Positions 44,177 to 53,769 of a DNA stretch of 64,000 bases are shown piece after piece (position 1 is the stretch's first letter; the number at the start of each line of letters is the position of its first letter). The notes beneath the pieces are model-generated. The model made no database searches and was not told the origin of the DNA. It saw only the letters and a list, made by a program, of their open reading frames with translations. A program made the translations under genes and the position numbers. The stretch spans positions 1 through 64,000 of the forward strand of contig JADJYJ010000018.1 of NCBI GenBank assembly GCA_016719785.1. Direction: 5' to 3'. Source of the DNA: Candidatus Amarolinea dominans. Lineage in GTDB: Bacteria; Chloroflexota; Anaerolineae; SSC4; Amarolineaceae.

Positions 44177-44185
44177 ATTATACCA
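44177..44185 (-). promoter_or_regulatory. Extended -10 promoter of the first ABC-F gene
   Basis: Minus-strand TGG-TATAAT (TATAAT at 44177-44182) fits the extended -10 form; no good -35 is present. The ATG at 44169 starts 7 bases after the -10, leaving no leader. Confidence 0.6.
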
Positions 44186-44239
44186 CAGAATGAAGCGTGG
44201 GCCGATTTTTTAGGCGGAGAACGTTACAACAGCGCACTT

Positions 44240-46042
<1,803 letters not shown>

Positions 46043-46102
46043 GCATGTTACCTCGGTCCGGCACACCCACCCGTACATCGGGCAGATGATGCGAAACTGC
46101 CC

Positions 46103-48493
46103 TCAGCCGCCGCGCGCCAGTGTCAGCTTCGCCTCGGCGTGCTTCTCCACCTGGGCGCGCGACCACAGCATGGGGTGATACTCGCCCCGGCTCCACAGTT
46201 CGAGCAGATCGTCGTAATGCGGACTGCCGAGATGGCCCGATTGGCCGACCGGCAGCACCGCCACTGCGCCCTCCAGGTCGCCCATGTCTATGATGTGACG
46301 CATCGAGGGCGCCCACGCATCGTTCGCGAAGGCTGCGCCGGGCAGGGTGGCGGTTTGCAGCGGGGTGTCGGTGTCGCCGCCAATCGGCAGCGGGCCGCGG
46401 TTGAAGACCAGGTCGAGTGGTTTCTGCACGCCCAGCGCGTGCGGGAGCGCGATGTGATGCAGACGCCCCCACTGCCAGCCCTGCGGTTCCGGGCCAAGCT
46501 CCGCGGTCAGCCACGCCACCGCCTCGGTCAGGCCACGGCGCAGCAGCGCCTCGCGGCCGCCGGCCTGCCCCACCCACCACGAGTCAGGATCGCGCAACAT
46601 GCGCAGCAACACCACGGTGTCGTGTCCGTAGAACTCATGCGTACACATCAGGACCGGATGGAAGCCCTGGCCGCGCCAACGCGTGGTCAGCGATTCGCCC
46701 ATGATGGGCGCGAACAGGGCGCGCACCAGCGCGGTGCGCGTCACCTCGTAGAGACTGCCGCCGACCGAGTCGGCGCTCAGCCGGCCGTCCCAGGCGGTCA
46801 GCAGATCGAGCGCCCGCGCCACGTCGCCCGCCTCGCCGCCGCGGTTCGCCTGCGGGAAAACCTCGGCCAGCAGGCGCACGAACTCAAGCCCCGGCAGGCA
46901 GGTGACGTCCATCTGCATGGCGCGGCAGTCCGCGGCTGTCACTCTGTCGTTGCTCACCAGCAGATCGGCCAGGCGTCGGGCGCGGTAGCCGTTCATCCAG
47001 GCGTTGCCCAGGTAGTGGGGATAATCGTCAGGCGCGATGCGGTTGTTGCAATGCACCAGGTAGCCGGCCGCCGGGTTGAGCGCGTGCGGCATCTCCTCGA
47101 ACGGCACCTCGCCAATCCATTCGTCTTCGCCGGTCCAGCCCGGCGCGGGCACGACGCCCTGCCCCCTGGCGCGGATCGGCACCTTGCCGGTGACCCAATA
47201 GCCGATGTTGCCATCCACGTCCGCGTAGGCAAAATTGAGCTGCGGCGCCTCGATCGGGCGCATGGCCTCGACGAATTCATCCCAGTTGCGCGCCCGGTTC
47301 AGCGCAAACCAGCCGTGCAGCGCCGGACAGGGGCGCAGCGCCATCGAGCTGACCGCCAGCCGCTGGCCCGGCTGCCCGATCACATCCGAGATGACCGGGC
47401 CGTGGCGCGTGACGAGGACCTCCTCGACGTGCGGCTCCCTGCGCCCCTTCACCTGGATCGTCTCTCGAATGACCTCCGCGTCCAACCACTGGCCCTTGAA
47501 TTCGTAACGCCGGGGCTGATCCGGGTCGAATTTCTCCACGAACAGGTCTTCGCAGTCGGTGAAGGCCAGCGTGATGCCCCAGGCGATGTGGGCGTTGTGT
47601 CCGGCCACGACGCCCGGCAGCCCTGGCACAGAAACCCCAGTGACCCGCAGATCGCCGGCCTCCAGGTGTACCTGGTGCCAGATGCCGGGCACGGTGAGCT
47701 GCAGGTGCATGTCGTTGCACAGAATGGGATGGCCGGAGGCGCTCCGGCTGCCGGAAATGGCCCATGCGTTGCTGCCCATGCGCCGTTTGAGGAAAGGATC
47801 GTGCGCTCCCGCCAGCGCTGCGCCGGCCAGGGCGTTGAACTCGATGCCGGCCGGCAGCACCGCCGGGTTGTCGGCCGCGTCGGAAATTTCCAGCTCTGCG
47901 GCGCGCTCCGGGCCGAGCGCGGCAATCAACTGAGCGCGGATCACCTCGCCGTACCAGGCATGCGACATCTGCCAATTCATCACGCGGCTGAAGGCCAGAG
48001 TGTCCTCCACGCGCCACGGTTGCGGGCGGTGGCGCAGCAGGGTGAATTCGAGGGGCCGGCAGCGTTTGCCGGCCGGGCTGTCCAGCCAGGCGTTGATGCC
48101 CGCGCAGTAGGCTTCGATGCGCTGGCGGTCCTCTGCGGGCAACAACTCCCAGTCGGCGCGCCCCAGCCGCTCGAAGCCAAAGGTGCGCGTGGCGCGATCG
48201 GTGTCGAGGGCCAGGTCGCCGAGCATCTCGCTCAGGCGTCCGGTCGCCAGGCGGCGGTTCAGCTCCATCTGCCACAGGCGGTCCTGCGCATGGACGAACC
48301 CCTGCGCAAAGAAGACATCATGGTCGTTGGCCGCGTAGATGTGCGGCACACCCCAACGGTCGCGGATGATTTCGACTGACGCGGTCAGGCCGGGCAGGCT
48401 GAGCGTCCCGCTGGTTTGAGCCAGCCGGCGCCGGCCCAGCCAGGTCAGGCCGCCGGCCAGGACGCGGCCGATGAATGGACGTTGCGGAGACAT
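46103..48493 (-). CDS. Penicillin acylase-family amidohydrolase
   Basis: Ntn-hydrolase that matures by self-cleavage into alpha and beta chains. The beta-chain N-terminal nucleophile Ser is in KRRMGSNAWAISGS (about residue 239); the alpha chain has WGVPHIYAANDHDVFFAQGF and HAQDRLWQMELNRR, and NDMHLQLTVPGIWHQVHLEA follows the Ser, all typical. No obvious signal peptide (MSPQRPFIGRVLAGGLTWLG is only weakly hydrophobic), so location is uncertain. Start ATG 48493 with GAGGAGGA upstream. Family members act on acyl-homoserine lactones, beta-lactams or other N-acyl compounds; substrate unknown. Confidence 0.92.
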   Translation of the reverse strand: MSPQRPFIGRVLAGGLTWLGRRRLAQTSGTLSLPGLTASVEIIRDRWGVPHIYAANDHDVFFAQGFVHAQDRLWQMELNRRLATGRLSEMLGDLALDTDRATRTFGFERLGRADWELLPAEDRQRIEAYCAGINAWLDSPAGKRCRPLEFTLLRHRPQPWRVEDTLAFSRVMNWQMSHAWYGEVIRAQLIAALGPERAAELEISDAADNPAVLPAGIEFNALAGAALAGAHDPFLKRRMGSNAWAISGSRSASGHPILCNDMHLQLTVPGIWHQVHLEAGDLRVTGVSVPGLPGVVAGHNAHIAWGITLAFTDCEDLFVEKFDPDQPRRYEFKGQWLDAEVIRETIQVKGRREPHVEEVLVTRHGPVISDVIGQPGQRLAVSSMALRPCPALHGWFALNRARNWDEFVEAMRPIEAPQLNFAYADVDGNIGYWVTGKVPIRARGQGVVPAPGWTGEDEWIGEVPFEEMPHALNPAAGYLVHCNNRIAPDDYPHYLGNAWMNGYRARRLADLLVSNDRVTAADCRAMQMDVTCLPGLEFVRLLAEVFPQANRGGEAGDVARALDLLTAWDGRLSADSVGGSLYEVTRTALVRALFAPIMGESLTTRWRGQGFHPVLMCTHEFYGHDTVVLLRMLRDPDSWWVGQAGGREALLRRGLTEAVAWLTAELGPEPQGWQWGRLHHIALPHALGVQKPLDLVFNRGPLPIGGDTDTPLQTATLPGAAFANDAWAPSMRHIIDMGDLEGAVAVLPVGQSGHLGSPHYDDLLELWSRGEYHPMLWSRAQVEKHAEAKLTLARGG

Positions 48494-48523
48494 GCAGATT
48501 CCTCCTCGATTGCGAATGACCCG

Positions 48524-48552
48524 ATTATACCCGCCCGCGCGCCAGCCGCCAA
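48524..48552 (-). promoter_or_regulatory. Promoter of the penicillin acylase gene
   Basis: Minus-strand TTGGCG (48547-48552), 17-bp spacer, TATAAT (48524-48529), with a leader of about 24 nt carrying GAGGAGGA. Confidence 0.7.
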
Positions 48553-48737
48553 ACGTCCGCCGAAGGGCTAATTTGCACGAATCGGACTTCTGCCTTCGTG
48601 GCAAAATCTGACGCGGCGCGGGATTGACCGCGGCGTCCGCTTGCGGTATGATTGCCTGCGCTCGGTCTCCTGGCCGAGCGTCCTCTGCGCTTGACGATCA
48701 TGGCGCAACTGCACGCCTTCACCGGGCAGATACACCC

Positions 48738-48786
48738 CCGTGAATGAATTCACGGTCTGATACACCGAAACCTGCTGAAGCAGGTT
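48738..48786. repeat. Twin-hairpin repeat with GA loops
   Basis: CCGTGAAT-GA-ATTCACGG (48738-48755) and AACCTGCT-GA-AGCAGGTT (48769-48786), two 8-bp stems each with a GA loop, 13 bases apart. The GAATGAATTC core also occurs at one end of the 123-bp repeat at 6168. The rest of the 415-base gap between the acylase and the small gene at 48908 shows no gene. Confidence 0.75.
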
Positions 48787-48907
48787 GGTGGTGGGTGCGA
48801 CGGCTCGAGGCGTGCAATTCGTGGCAGAACTGAACCACTGAACCACCAGAACCTGTCAAGACAGTGCTTACCCAATCAATCCTCCAGGCCAACAATGTGA
48901 TCGAAAA

Positions 48908-49192
48908 TCAGGATAGCGCAATCGGCGCACACTGGAGGTGGGCGGCCGCGGCAAGCACTTGTTCCCAATCAGGCAAGGTATCTCGTTCGGCATATTGTTT
49001 CCAGAAATGGTAACGCTGGGCATAGGGATCGGCCACGTGCGCCTGGCACACCCGCAGCACTTTTTCCAGCGTGGCCCGATCCGCAAGCGCCGCCCGGCGC
49101 AGCGCAGCGCAATCCGGCCGCTTGCCGCGGGCGATCACGTCGTCAATGGCGGCCAGGGCGAACTGTTGATGGGTGAGGTGACGGTGTAACAT
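48908..49192 (-). CDS. Small hypothetical protein
   Basis: 94 residues, Ala-rich and helical (LTHQQFALAAIDDVIARGKR, KVLRVCQAHVADPYAQRYHF); no domain I can name. Support comes from a well-formed promoter exactly positioned for a leaderless start (TSS at the ATG) and from natural amino-acid composition. Function unknown. Confidence 0.62.
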   Translation of the reverse strand: MLHRHLTHQQFALAAIDDVIARGKRPDCAALRRAALADRATLEKVLRVCQAHVADPYAQRYHFWKQYAERDTLPDWEQVLAAAAHLQCAPIALS

Positions 49193-49198
49193 GACGTG

Positions 49199-49228
49199 AT
49201 TATCTAATCAGACTCGCAGTTTTGCCAA
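49199..49228 (-). promoter_or_regulatory. Promoter of the small hypothetical gene
   Basis: Minus-strand TTGGCA (49223-49228), 18-bp spacer, GATAAT (49199-49204). The predicted start falls on the ATG at 49192. Its flanks closely match the promoter at 49664-49693. Confidence 0.65.
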
Positions 49229-49234
49229 TCGCCG

Positions 49235-49609
49235 TTATGCTGTCATCCCAAACAGAGCGCCGGAGAGGTAGGGAATCAACCAGATCACCCACACCGCGAC
49301 GCTGAACTTATGGAAGTTGCGAATCGCGGCCTCGTCCACCCGGATCAGCACGACCGTCGCCCAGATCGCGTGGACGACCATCAGGAGGATGGCGGTCACG
49401 CCGGTGACGCCGTGGACGCCGAAGGTCAGCCCGCCGGCCATCTCCAGCATCATGGCGGTGCCCACGGTGTCGCATACCAGACCGAGCCAGAAGAAAGCCA
49501 GGTGCCAGGCCTTCAGCCGCCCGGCGATCCGTTCGCTCCACACGCCGATGGAGTAGAAAATCAGGGCCAGGGTGATAAAAACAGTAGAGAGGAGCACTGG
49601 AGCGGGCAT
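49235..49609 (-). CDS. HsmA family (TIGR03987-like) membrane protein
   Basis: A 124-residue integral membrane protein with four hydrophobic helices. LIFYSIGVWSERIAGRLKAW, FFWLGLVCDTVGTAMMLEMA, HGVTGVTAILLMVVHAIWAT and NFHKFSVAVWVIWLIPYLSG match, from memory, the TIGR03987/HsmA family; its role is not well established. Several buried His and the Trp-rich helices would suit haem or metal binding, which is speculation. Confidence 0.8.
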   Translation of the reverse strand: MPAPVLLSTVFITLALIFYSIGVWSERIAGRLKAWHLAFFWLGLVCDTVGTAMMLEMAGGLTFGVHGVTGVTAILLMVVHAIWATVVLIRVDEAAIRNFHKFSVAVWVIWLIPYLSGALFGMTA

Positions 49610-49663
49610 AAGTTATCCTTTCGATACGTATCGGGCCACTTGTCTATGATCCATGATGGCGTG

Positions 49664-49693
49664 ATTATACAAGCGGACTTGCGGCTTTGCCAA
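49664..49693 (-). promoter_or_regulatory. Promoter of the HsmA-like gene
   Basis: Minus-strand TTGGCA (49688-49693), 18-bp spacer, TATAAT (49664-49669); leader of about 48 nt. Confidence 0.7.
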
Positions 49694-49704
49694 TCGCAGC
49701 GCCA

Positions 49705-49733
49705 TTGACAATGACGCCGGCGAGTGGCATAAT
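49705..49733 (+). promoter_or_regulatory. Promoter of the LVIVD-repeat gene
   Basis: TTGACA (49705-49710), 17-bp spacer, CATAAT (49728-49733). It is back to back with the HsmA promoter. The leader to the ATG at 49964 is about 225 nt, GC-rich and without a convincing gene; a 41-codon basic frame begins at 49800 but has no support. Confidence 0.68.
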
Positions 49734-49963
49734 GATAGTGGCGCAGTCGGTCCGACCGGCGCGGCGCGCAAGACACCGATCAGGCGACTCAGCGGGCGAT
49801 GAAACGCTCGGCGAGGCCGATCGGGCGGCGAGCGTGCGACCGGGCGGCGCATGACGGCCGAAGCGGGCGCGGACGAGACTATCGGGTGTTCGACGGATCT
49901 CTCCAGGGCGATCCCAGTGGATCGTCCTGATCGGCTCGCAACGTTTTGTATCGGAGGAACATA

Positions 49964-51982
49964 ATGGATTGCAGACCGCGTGTTGTTCCCGCGGCGTTAC
50001 TCGTAGGGTTGATTATCATGAGCGTGGCGGCGCCCGGCGCCGCCAGCGCACCATTCGGCGCTCCCCTGGCGCCAGTATCCGCCAGGGCAGACGCCCTGCC
50101 CCCGGCACAGCAAACGACGGTGGCGTTGTATCTGCCCGTCATCGGTCAGCGATCGCAGCCGTACCCGGCGCCGATCGGCCAGATTGGCGGGCAAGCCCTA
50201 GCCGTGGCGGTGTTGGGCGACTACGCGTATGTCGGCGTCGGCCCACGTCTGCTGATCGTGGATATCCACGACCCGGCCGCACCGCAAGTGGTGGGGCAGA
50301 GTTGGTTCCTGACCTTTCAGGAAGTGCGTGACATTGCCGTTGTGCATGAGCCGGCGACCGGTTCAGGTGCGAGCGCTGCGTCAGCCCCAGGGGAGACCCT
50401 GGCCTACGTTGCGGCCAGAAGTCGGGGCTTGCACATCTTCGATGTCAGCGATCCGGCGCACCCGGTTCTGCGGGGCAGTTACTACAATCAGCTCGATGCC
50501 CTGGGCGTAGCCGTCGTCGGCAGCCTGGCCTATGTGGCGGCCGGGTGGAGCGGGTTGCAGATCTTCGACGTGAGCGACTCGACAAGCCCGCAGTGGCGCG
50601 GCGCCTTCGACACGCCGGGGTGGGCTGAACGCGTGGCCGTGGTCGGCAGCCTTGCCTACGTCGCGAACGGGCTCAATGGGTTGCAGATCATTGACGTGAG
50701 CGACCCGGCCAACCCCGTGCGCCTCGGCGTCCATGATACGACGGGGTGGGCCAATGACGTGACCGTGGCGGGTAACCTGGCTTACGTCGCCATCGACTCG
50801 GGTGCATTGCAGATCATTGACGTGAGCGACCCGGCGAACCCCGTGCGTCGCGGCAGCGTTGACACGCCCGGGTTTGCCGAAGGCGTTGCCGTGACCGGCA
50901 ACCTCGCCTACGTCGCGGATGCGAATCACGGGTTGCAGATCATTGATGTGAGCGACCCGGCCAATCCCATGGTGCGCGCTGCGTATGACATGCCGGGATC
51001 GGCCCACAGCGTGGCCGCGGCCGGCAGCCTGGTCTATGTCGCAGCCAGGAATGGCGGATTGCAGATCATTGACGTGAGCGATCCGGGCAACCCTGTGCGC
51101 CGCGGCGATTATGATACGCCGGATTTTGCCGTGGACATTGCCGTGGCCGGCAGCCTGGCCTATGTAGCGGCTGGGCATGACGGGCTGTGGATCATTGACG
51201 TGAGCGACCCGGTCAACCCCATGCACCGCGGCCGCTATGATACGCCGGGGTCCGCCGAAGGTGTGGCGGTGGCAGGCAGCCTGGCCTACGTCGCCGACTA
51301 TGAATGGGGATTACAGGTCATTGATGTGAGCGACCCGGTCAACCCCGTGCGCCGCGGCGGCTACGATACGCCGGGGTACGCCCGCGGCGTGGCCGTGGCC
51401 GGCAGCCTGGCTTACGTCGCTGACCATGACAACGGGTTGCAGATCATTGACGTGAGCGACCCGGTCAACCCGGTGCGTCGCGGCGGCATTGACACGCCGG
51501 GGTATGCCCGTGGCGTGGCCGTAGCCGGCAGCCTGGCCTACGTCGCCGACCATGATAGCGGGTTGCAGATCATTGACGTAAGCGACCCGGCCAACCCCGT
51601 GCGCCGCGGCGCGTATGACACGCCGGGATATGCCCATGGTGTGGGCGTAACCGGCAGCCTGGCTTACGTCGCCGACGACTCGCTTGGCGGGTTGCAGATC
51701 ATTGACGTGGGCGACCCGGCCAACCCCGTGCGCCGCGGCGCGTATAACACGCCGGGGTATGCCAATGGCGTGACCGTAGCCGGCAGCCTGGCTTACGTCG
51801 CCGACGACTCGCTTGGCGGGTTGCAGATCATTGACGTGGGCGATCCGGCCAACCCCGTGCAGCGCGGCGCGTATGACACGCCAGGTGGGGCCCAGGGCGT
51901 GGCCGTGGCCGGCAGCCTGGCCTATGTTGCCGACTCTTTTGGTGGATTGTGGATCGTGGACGTGAGCGACCCGGCTCACTAA
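49964..51982 (+). CDS. Secreted LVIVD-repeat beta-propeller protein
   Basis: Signal peptide (VVPAALLVGLIIMSVAAPGA), then TTVALYLPVIGQ, then about 14 LVIVD repeats of about 42 residues (GLQIIDVSDPANPVRRGxYD, then TPGYAxGVAVAGSLAYVAD). The repeats from about 50.6 kb on are very alike at DNA level, pointing to recent homogenisation. The frame stops inside a repeat (LWIVDVSDPAH), and bases just after the stop still resemble the next repeat, so the 3' end has probably decayed. ATG 49964 is preceded by GGAGG. Such proteins are exported and function is unknown. Confidence 0.88.
   Translation: MDCRPRVVPAALLVGLIIMSVAAPGAASAPFGAPLAPVSARADALPPAQQTTVALYLPVIGQRSQPYPAPIGQIGGQALAVAVLGDYAYVGVGPRLLIVDIHDPAAPQVVGQSWFLTFQEVRDIAVVHEPATGSGASAASAPGETLAYVAARSRGLHIFDVSDPAHPVLRGSYYNQLDALGVAVVGSLAYVAAGWSGLQIFDVSDSTSPQWRGAFDTPGWAERVAVVGSLAYVANGLNGLQIIDVSDPANPVRLGVHDTTGWANDVTVAGNLAYVAIDSGALQIIDVSDPANPVRRGSVDTPGFAEGVAVTGNLAYVADANHGLQIIDVSDPANPMVRAAYDMPGSAHSVAAAGSLVYVAARNGGLQIIDVSDPGNPVRRGDYDTPDFAVDIAVAGSLAYVAAGHDGLWIIDVSDPVNPMHRGRYDTPGSAEGVAVAGSLAYVADYEWGLQVIDVSDPVNPVRRGGYDTPGYARGVAVAGSLAYVADHDNGLQIIDVSDPVNPVRRGGIDTPGYARGVAVAGSLAYVADHDSGLQIIDVSDPANPVRRGAYDTPGYAHGVGVTGSLAYVADDSLGGLQIIDVGDPANPVRRGAYNTPGYANGVTVAGSLAYVADDSLGGLQIIDVGDPANPVQRGAYDTPGGAQGVAVAGSLAYVADSFGGLWIVDVSDPAH
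50190..51980 (+). repeat. About 14 tandem 126-bp-class coding repeats (LVIVD)
   Basis: Units of about 42 codons with invariant blocks TTGCAGATCATTGACGTGAG and GGCAGCCTGGCTTACGTCGC. The last units carry a two-codon insertion (DSLG) twice in a row, a mark of duplication by unequal exchange. Confidence 0.9.
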
Positions 51983-52064
51983 CCTGAGGTGAGGCGGTGC
52001 GTATGACACGCCGCCCGGTTCCTTGAACCAGGTTGACAACACCGCTCGCCACCGAGATCACTCA

Positions 52065-52112
52065 GCGGCGCGATGGACATGGTCATGTCCATCGCGCCGC
52101 TTTTCATTTTTT
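52065..52112 (+). terminator. Strong intrinsic terminator
   Basis: GCGGCGCGATGGACATG and its exact reverse complement (17-bp stem, tiny loop) followed by TTTTCATTTTTT. Ends the LVIVD transcript. Confidence 0.9.
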
Positions 52113-52127
52113 GCCAATCTGCCAATG

Positions 52128-52136
52128 TGGTATAAT
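52128..52136 (+). promoter_or_regulatory. Extended -10 promoter before the MNT-type gene
   Basis: TGG-TATAAT (TATAAT at 52131-52136) fits an extended -10. The -35 position is only T-rich and overlaps the terminator tail. Confidence 0.5.
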
Positions 52137-52192
52137 GTGGGAGTCAGACGCTACGTCGAGTTGCCTGCCATCGCTTGCAAGCCAGGAGTTAA

Positions 52193-52558
52193 ATGATGGA
52201 TGCCATCACATATTCAAGGTCAGACCCACAACCTTGTATTTCCATGCAGGCGATTCGTGCGCTGGCAGAGCACATTGTCGAACAGTTTCAGCCTGAGGAA
52301 ATTGTGCTTTTCGGCTCCTATGCCTACGGCACACCTAAGCCAGAAAGTGACGTTGACCTGCTGATCGTCATGAATACGGCGCTGCGCTCGCGCGAACAAC
52401 GGCTGCAGATCTCACGTGCGCTTTCACCGCGCCCCTTCGCGCTGGACATCATTGTGCGTACACCGGAGGAAGTCGAAGAACGCGTTGCCTTGGGCGATCC
52501 ATTTCTCTCTGAGATTACGAAGCGAGGCAAGGTAATGTATGCACGAGATCGTAACTGA
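52193..52558 (+). CDS. Nucleotidyltransferase (MNT)-type antitoxin-like protein
   Basis: A 121-residue minimal nucleotidyltransferase: LFGSYAYGTPKPESDVDLLI has the GSxxxG and SDxDL catalytic pattern, plus PRPFALDIIVRTPEEVEE. Such proteins pair with HEPN proteins, which they neutralise by AMPylation. Its partner here is reduced to 17 codons (52539-52592), whose ATG overlaps this gene's end by 20 bases. ATG at 52193 or 52196. Likely an orphaned antitoxin. Confidence 0.85.
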   Translation: MMDAITYSRSDPQPCISMQAIRALAEHIVEQFQPEEIVLFGSYAYGTPKPESDVDLLIVMNTALRSREQRLQISRALSPRPFALDIIVRTPEEVEERVALGDPFLSEITKRGKVMYARDRN

Positions 52559-52592
52559 ATGGGTCAAGAAAGCCGAGAGCGACTATTCATAA
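52539..52592 (+). pseudogene. HEPN-domain remnant (17 codons)
   Basis: Begins ATG at 52539 and reads MHEIVTEWVKKAESDYS then TAA. This is the recognisable N-terminus of HEPN partners of MNT proteins (EWVxKAExDY); the rest of the gene is gone and replaced by a repeated sequence. Too short to act as a toxin. Confidence 0.72.
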
Positions 52593-52626
52593 TGACGGAC
52601 AGACAGGCTGACTGACCACGCGCCCG

Positions 52627-52724
52627 TGTAACGATTCCGGTGACAGTGAGACCCAGAGTCCCGAACTTGTTCGGGCCGTCTTCACGCGAATCTGCCCTTG
52701 TAACGATTCCGGTGACACTGAGAC
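52627..52724. repeat. 26-bp direct repeats with a hairpin between
   Basis: TGTAACGATTCCGGTGACAG at 52627 recurs at 52699 (26 bp, one mismatch), offset 72 bp, with CCCGAAC-TT-GTTCGGG (52660-52675) between. It lies where the HEPN gene should continue, so it is probably an inserted or expanded element. Confidence 0.8.
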
Positions 52725-52786
52725 TGCGTAAGCAGTCAAAACGCTGTCGCCAACGAAACCAGGAATCAACAGGGAGAAAACTCAGC

Positions 52787-53347
52787 ATGAATACACCATC
52801 TATCCAGGCCAGCCGTGAGGTCGCCACGTTGGGCGGCGGCTGCTTCTGGTGTGTAGAGGCCGTCTTCGATGAAGTCACCGGCGTGACCGACGTCGTGTCC
52901 GGTTATGCCGGCGGCGCGGTCAAGAATCCAACCTACGAGCAGGTGTGCAGCGGCCGCACCGGGCACGCGGAAGTCGTACAGGTGACGTTCGATCCGGCCA
53001 TCATCAGTTTGCGTGAGATTCTGGAGATCTTCTTCACGATCCACGACCCAACTACGCTCAACCGCCAGGGCAACGATGTCGGCACGCAGTACCGTTCTGT
53101 GATCTTCTATCACAGCCCGGAGCAGCAAGCGGTCGCGCAGCAGGTCATCCGTGAGTTCAACGCGGCCGGGATATGGGATCGCCCGCTGGTGACCGAGGTC
53201 ACGCCCGCGCCGACGTTCTACGCGGCTGAGGATTATCACCAGGAGTACTTCGCCCGCAACCCCACCCAGGGCTACTGCCGGGCCGTCGTTGCGCCCAAGG
53301 TGACGAAGTTCCGCCAGAAGTACGCGCATCGGCTGAAGGGAAGCTGA
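52787..53347 (+). CDS. msrA: Peptide methionine sulfoxide reductase MsrA
   Basis: Reduces methionine-S-sulfoxide using thioredoxin. Catalytic Cys in LGGGCFWCVEAVFDEV; GYAGGAVKNPTYEQVCSGRT, GHAEVVQVTFDP, NRQGNDVGTQYRSVIFYHS and EDYHQEYFARNP are diagnostic. 186 residues. ATG 52787 with AGGGAG upstream. It complements the periplasmic MsrP-MsrQ pair at 56.3-57.9 kb. It lies between two nucleotidyltransferase/HEPN modules. Confidence 0.96.
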   Translation: MNTPSIQASREVATLGGGCFWCVEAVFDEVTGVTDVVSGYAGGAVKNPTYEQVCSGRTGHAEVVQVTFDPAIISLREILEIFFTIHDPTTLNRQGNDVGTQYRSVIFYHSPEQQAVAQQVIREFNAAGIWDRPLVTEVTPAPTFYAAEDYHQEYFARNPTQGYCRAVVAPKVTKFRQKYAHRLKGS

Positions 53348-53358
53348 ACTGCTGAGTA

Positions 53359-53398
53359 TGCGCCGCAGATGAGCGGAGCCATCCGCGGCTGCGGCGCA
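53359..53398. terminator. Hairpin between convergent msrA and hepT
   Basis: TGCGCCGCAG/CTGCGGCGCA (10-bp stem) with inner GCGGA-GCCA-TCCGC. No T-tract, so termination in either direction is only likely, not certain. Confidence 0.5.
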
Positions 53399-53400
53399 GA

Positions 53401-53769
53401 TCAGTCATTCGTTTTGACAGTGGGTGGAGGAATAAGCGATTCGATCATGCTTTCCAATGCCGCCAGCAAAGGCGGCAGGTCATCAGTGATCGTATCCCAA
53501 ACGCGATCCATGTCAACGCTATAGTAGGCGTGAATCAACCGATGACGCATGCCCACAATATGTCTCCACGGAATCTCAGGATGTTCACGACAAAAATCAT
53601 CGCTGACCTGCGAGGCCGCTTCGCCGACGATTTCGATGCATTTGACGAGCGACAGAGCCAACATGCGGTCATGATCAAGATCTTCACGGCGCCGATGCTC
53701 TGCAAACGCAATCGCTTCGCGCGCAGCATCAGCCATATGACGTAGGCGAACCAGGTTATCCCTGAACAT
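53401..53769 (-). CDS. HepT-like HEPN ribonuclease toxin
   Basis: HEPN/DUF86 toxin of 122 residues. The catalytic Rx4-6H motif is seen as GMRHRLIHAYYSVD, including the Tyr that is AMPylated by the partner antitoxin. Upstream KCIEIVGEAASQVSDDFCRE is typical. It overlaps the MntA-like gene by 14 bases, antitoxin first. Acts as an RNase in the unmodified state. Confidence 0.92.
   Translation of the reverse strand: MFRDNLVRLRHMADAAREAIAFAEHRRREDLDHDRMLALSLVKCIEIVGEAASQVSDDFCREHPEIPWRHIVGMRHRLIHAYYSVDMDRVWDTITDDLPPLLAALESMIESLIPPPTVKTND

Noticed and set aside
49800..49925. 41-codon basic frame in the LVIVD leader
   Set aside because: No ribosome-binding site and composition of random GC-rich DNA.
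50190..51980. Regularly spaced repeats considered as a CRISPR array
   Set aside because: Unit is 126 bp with no unique spacers, in frame, and codes for LVIVD repeats.
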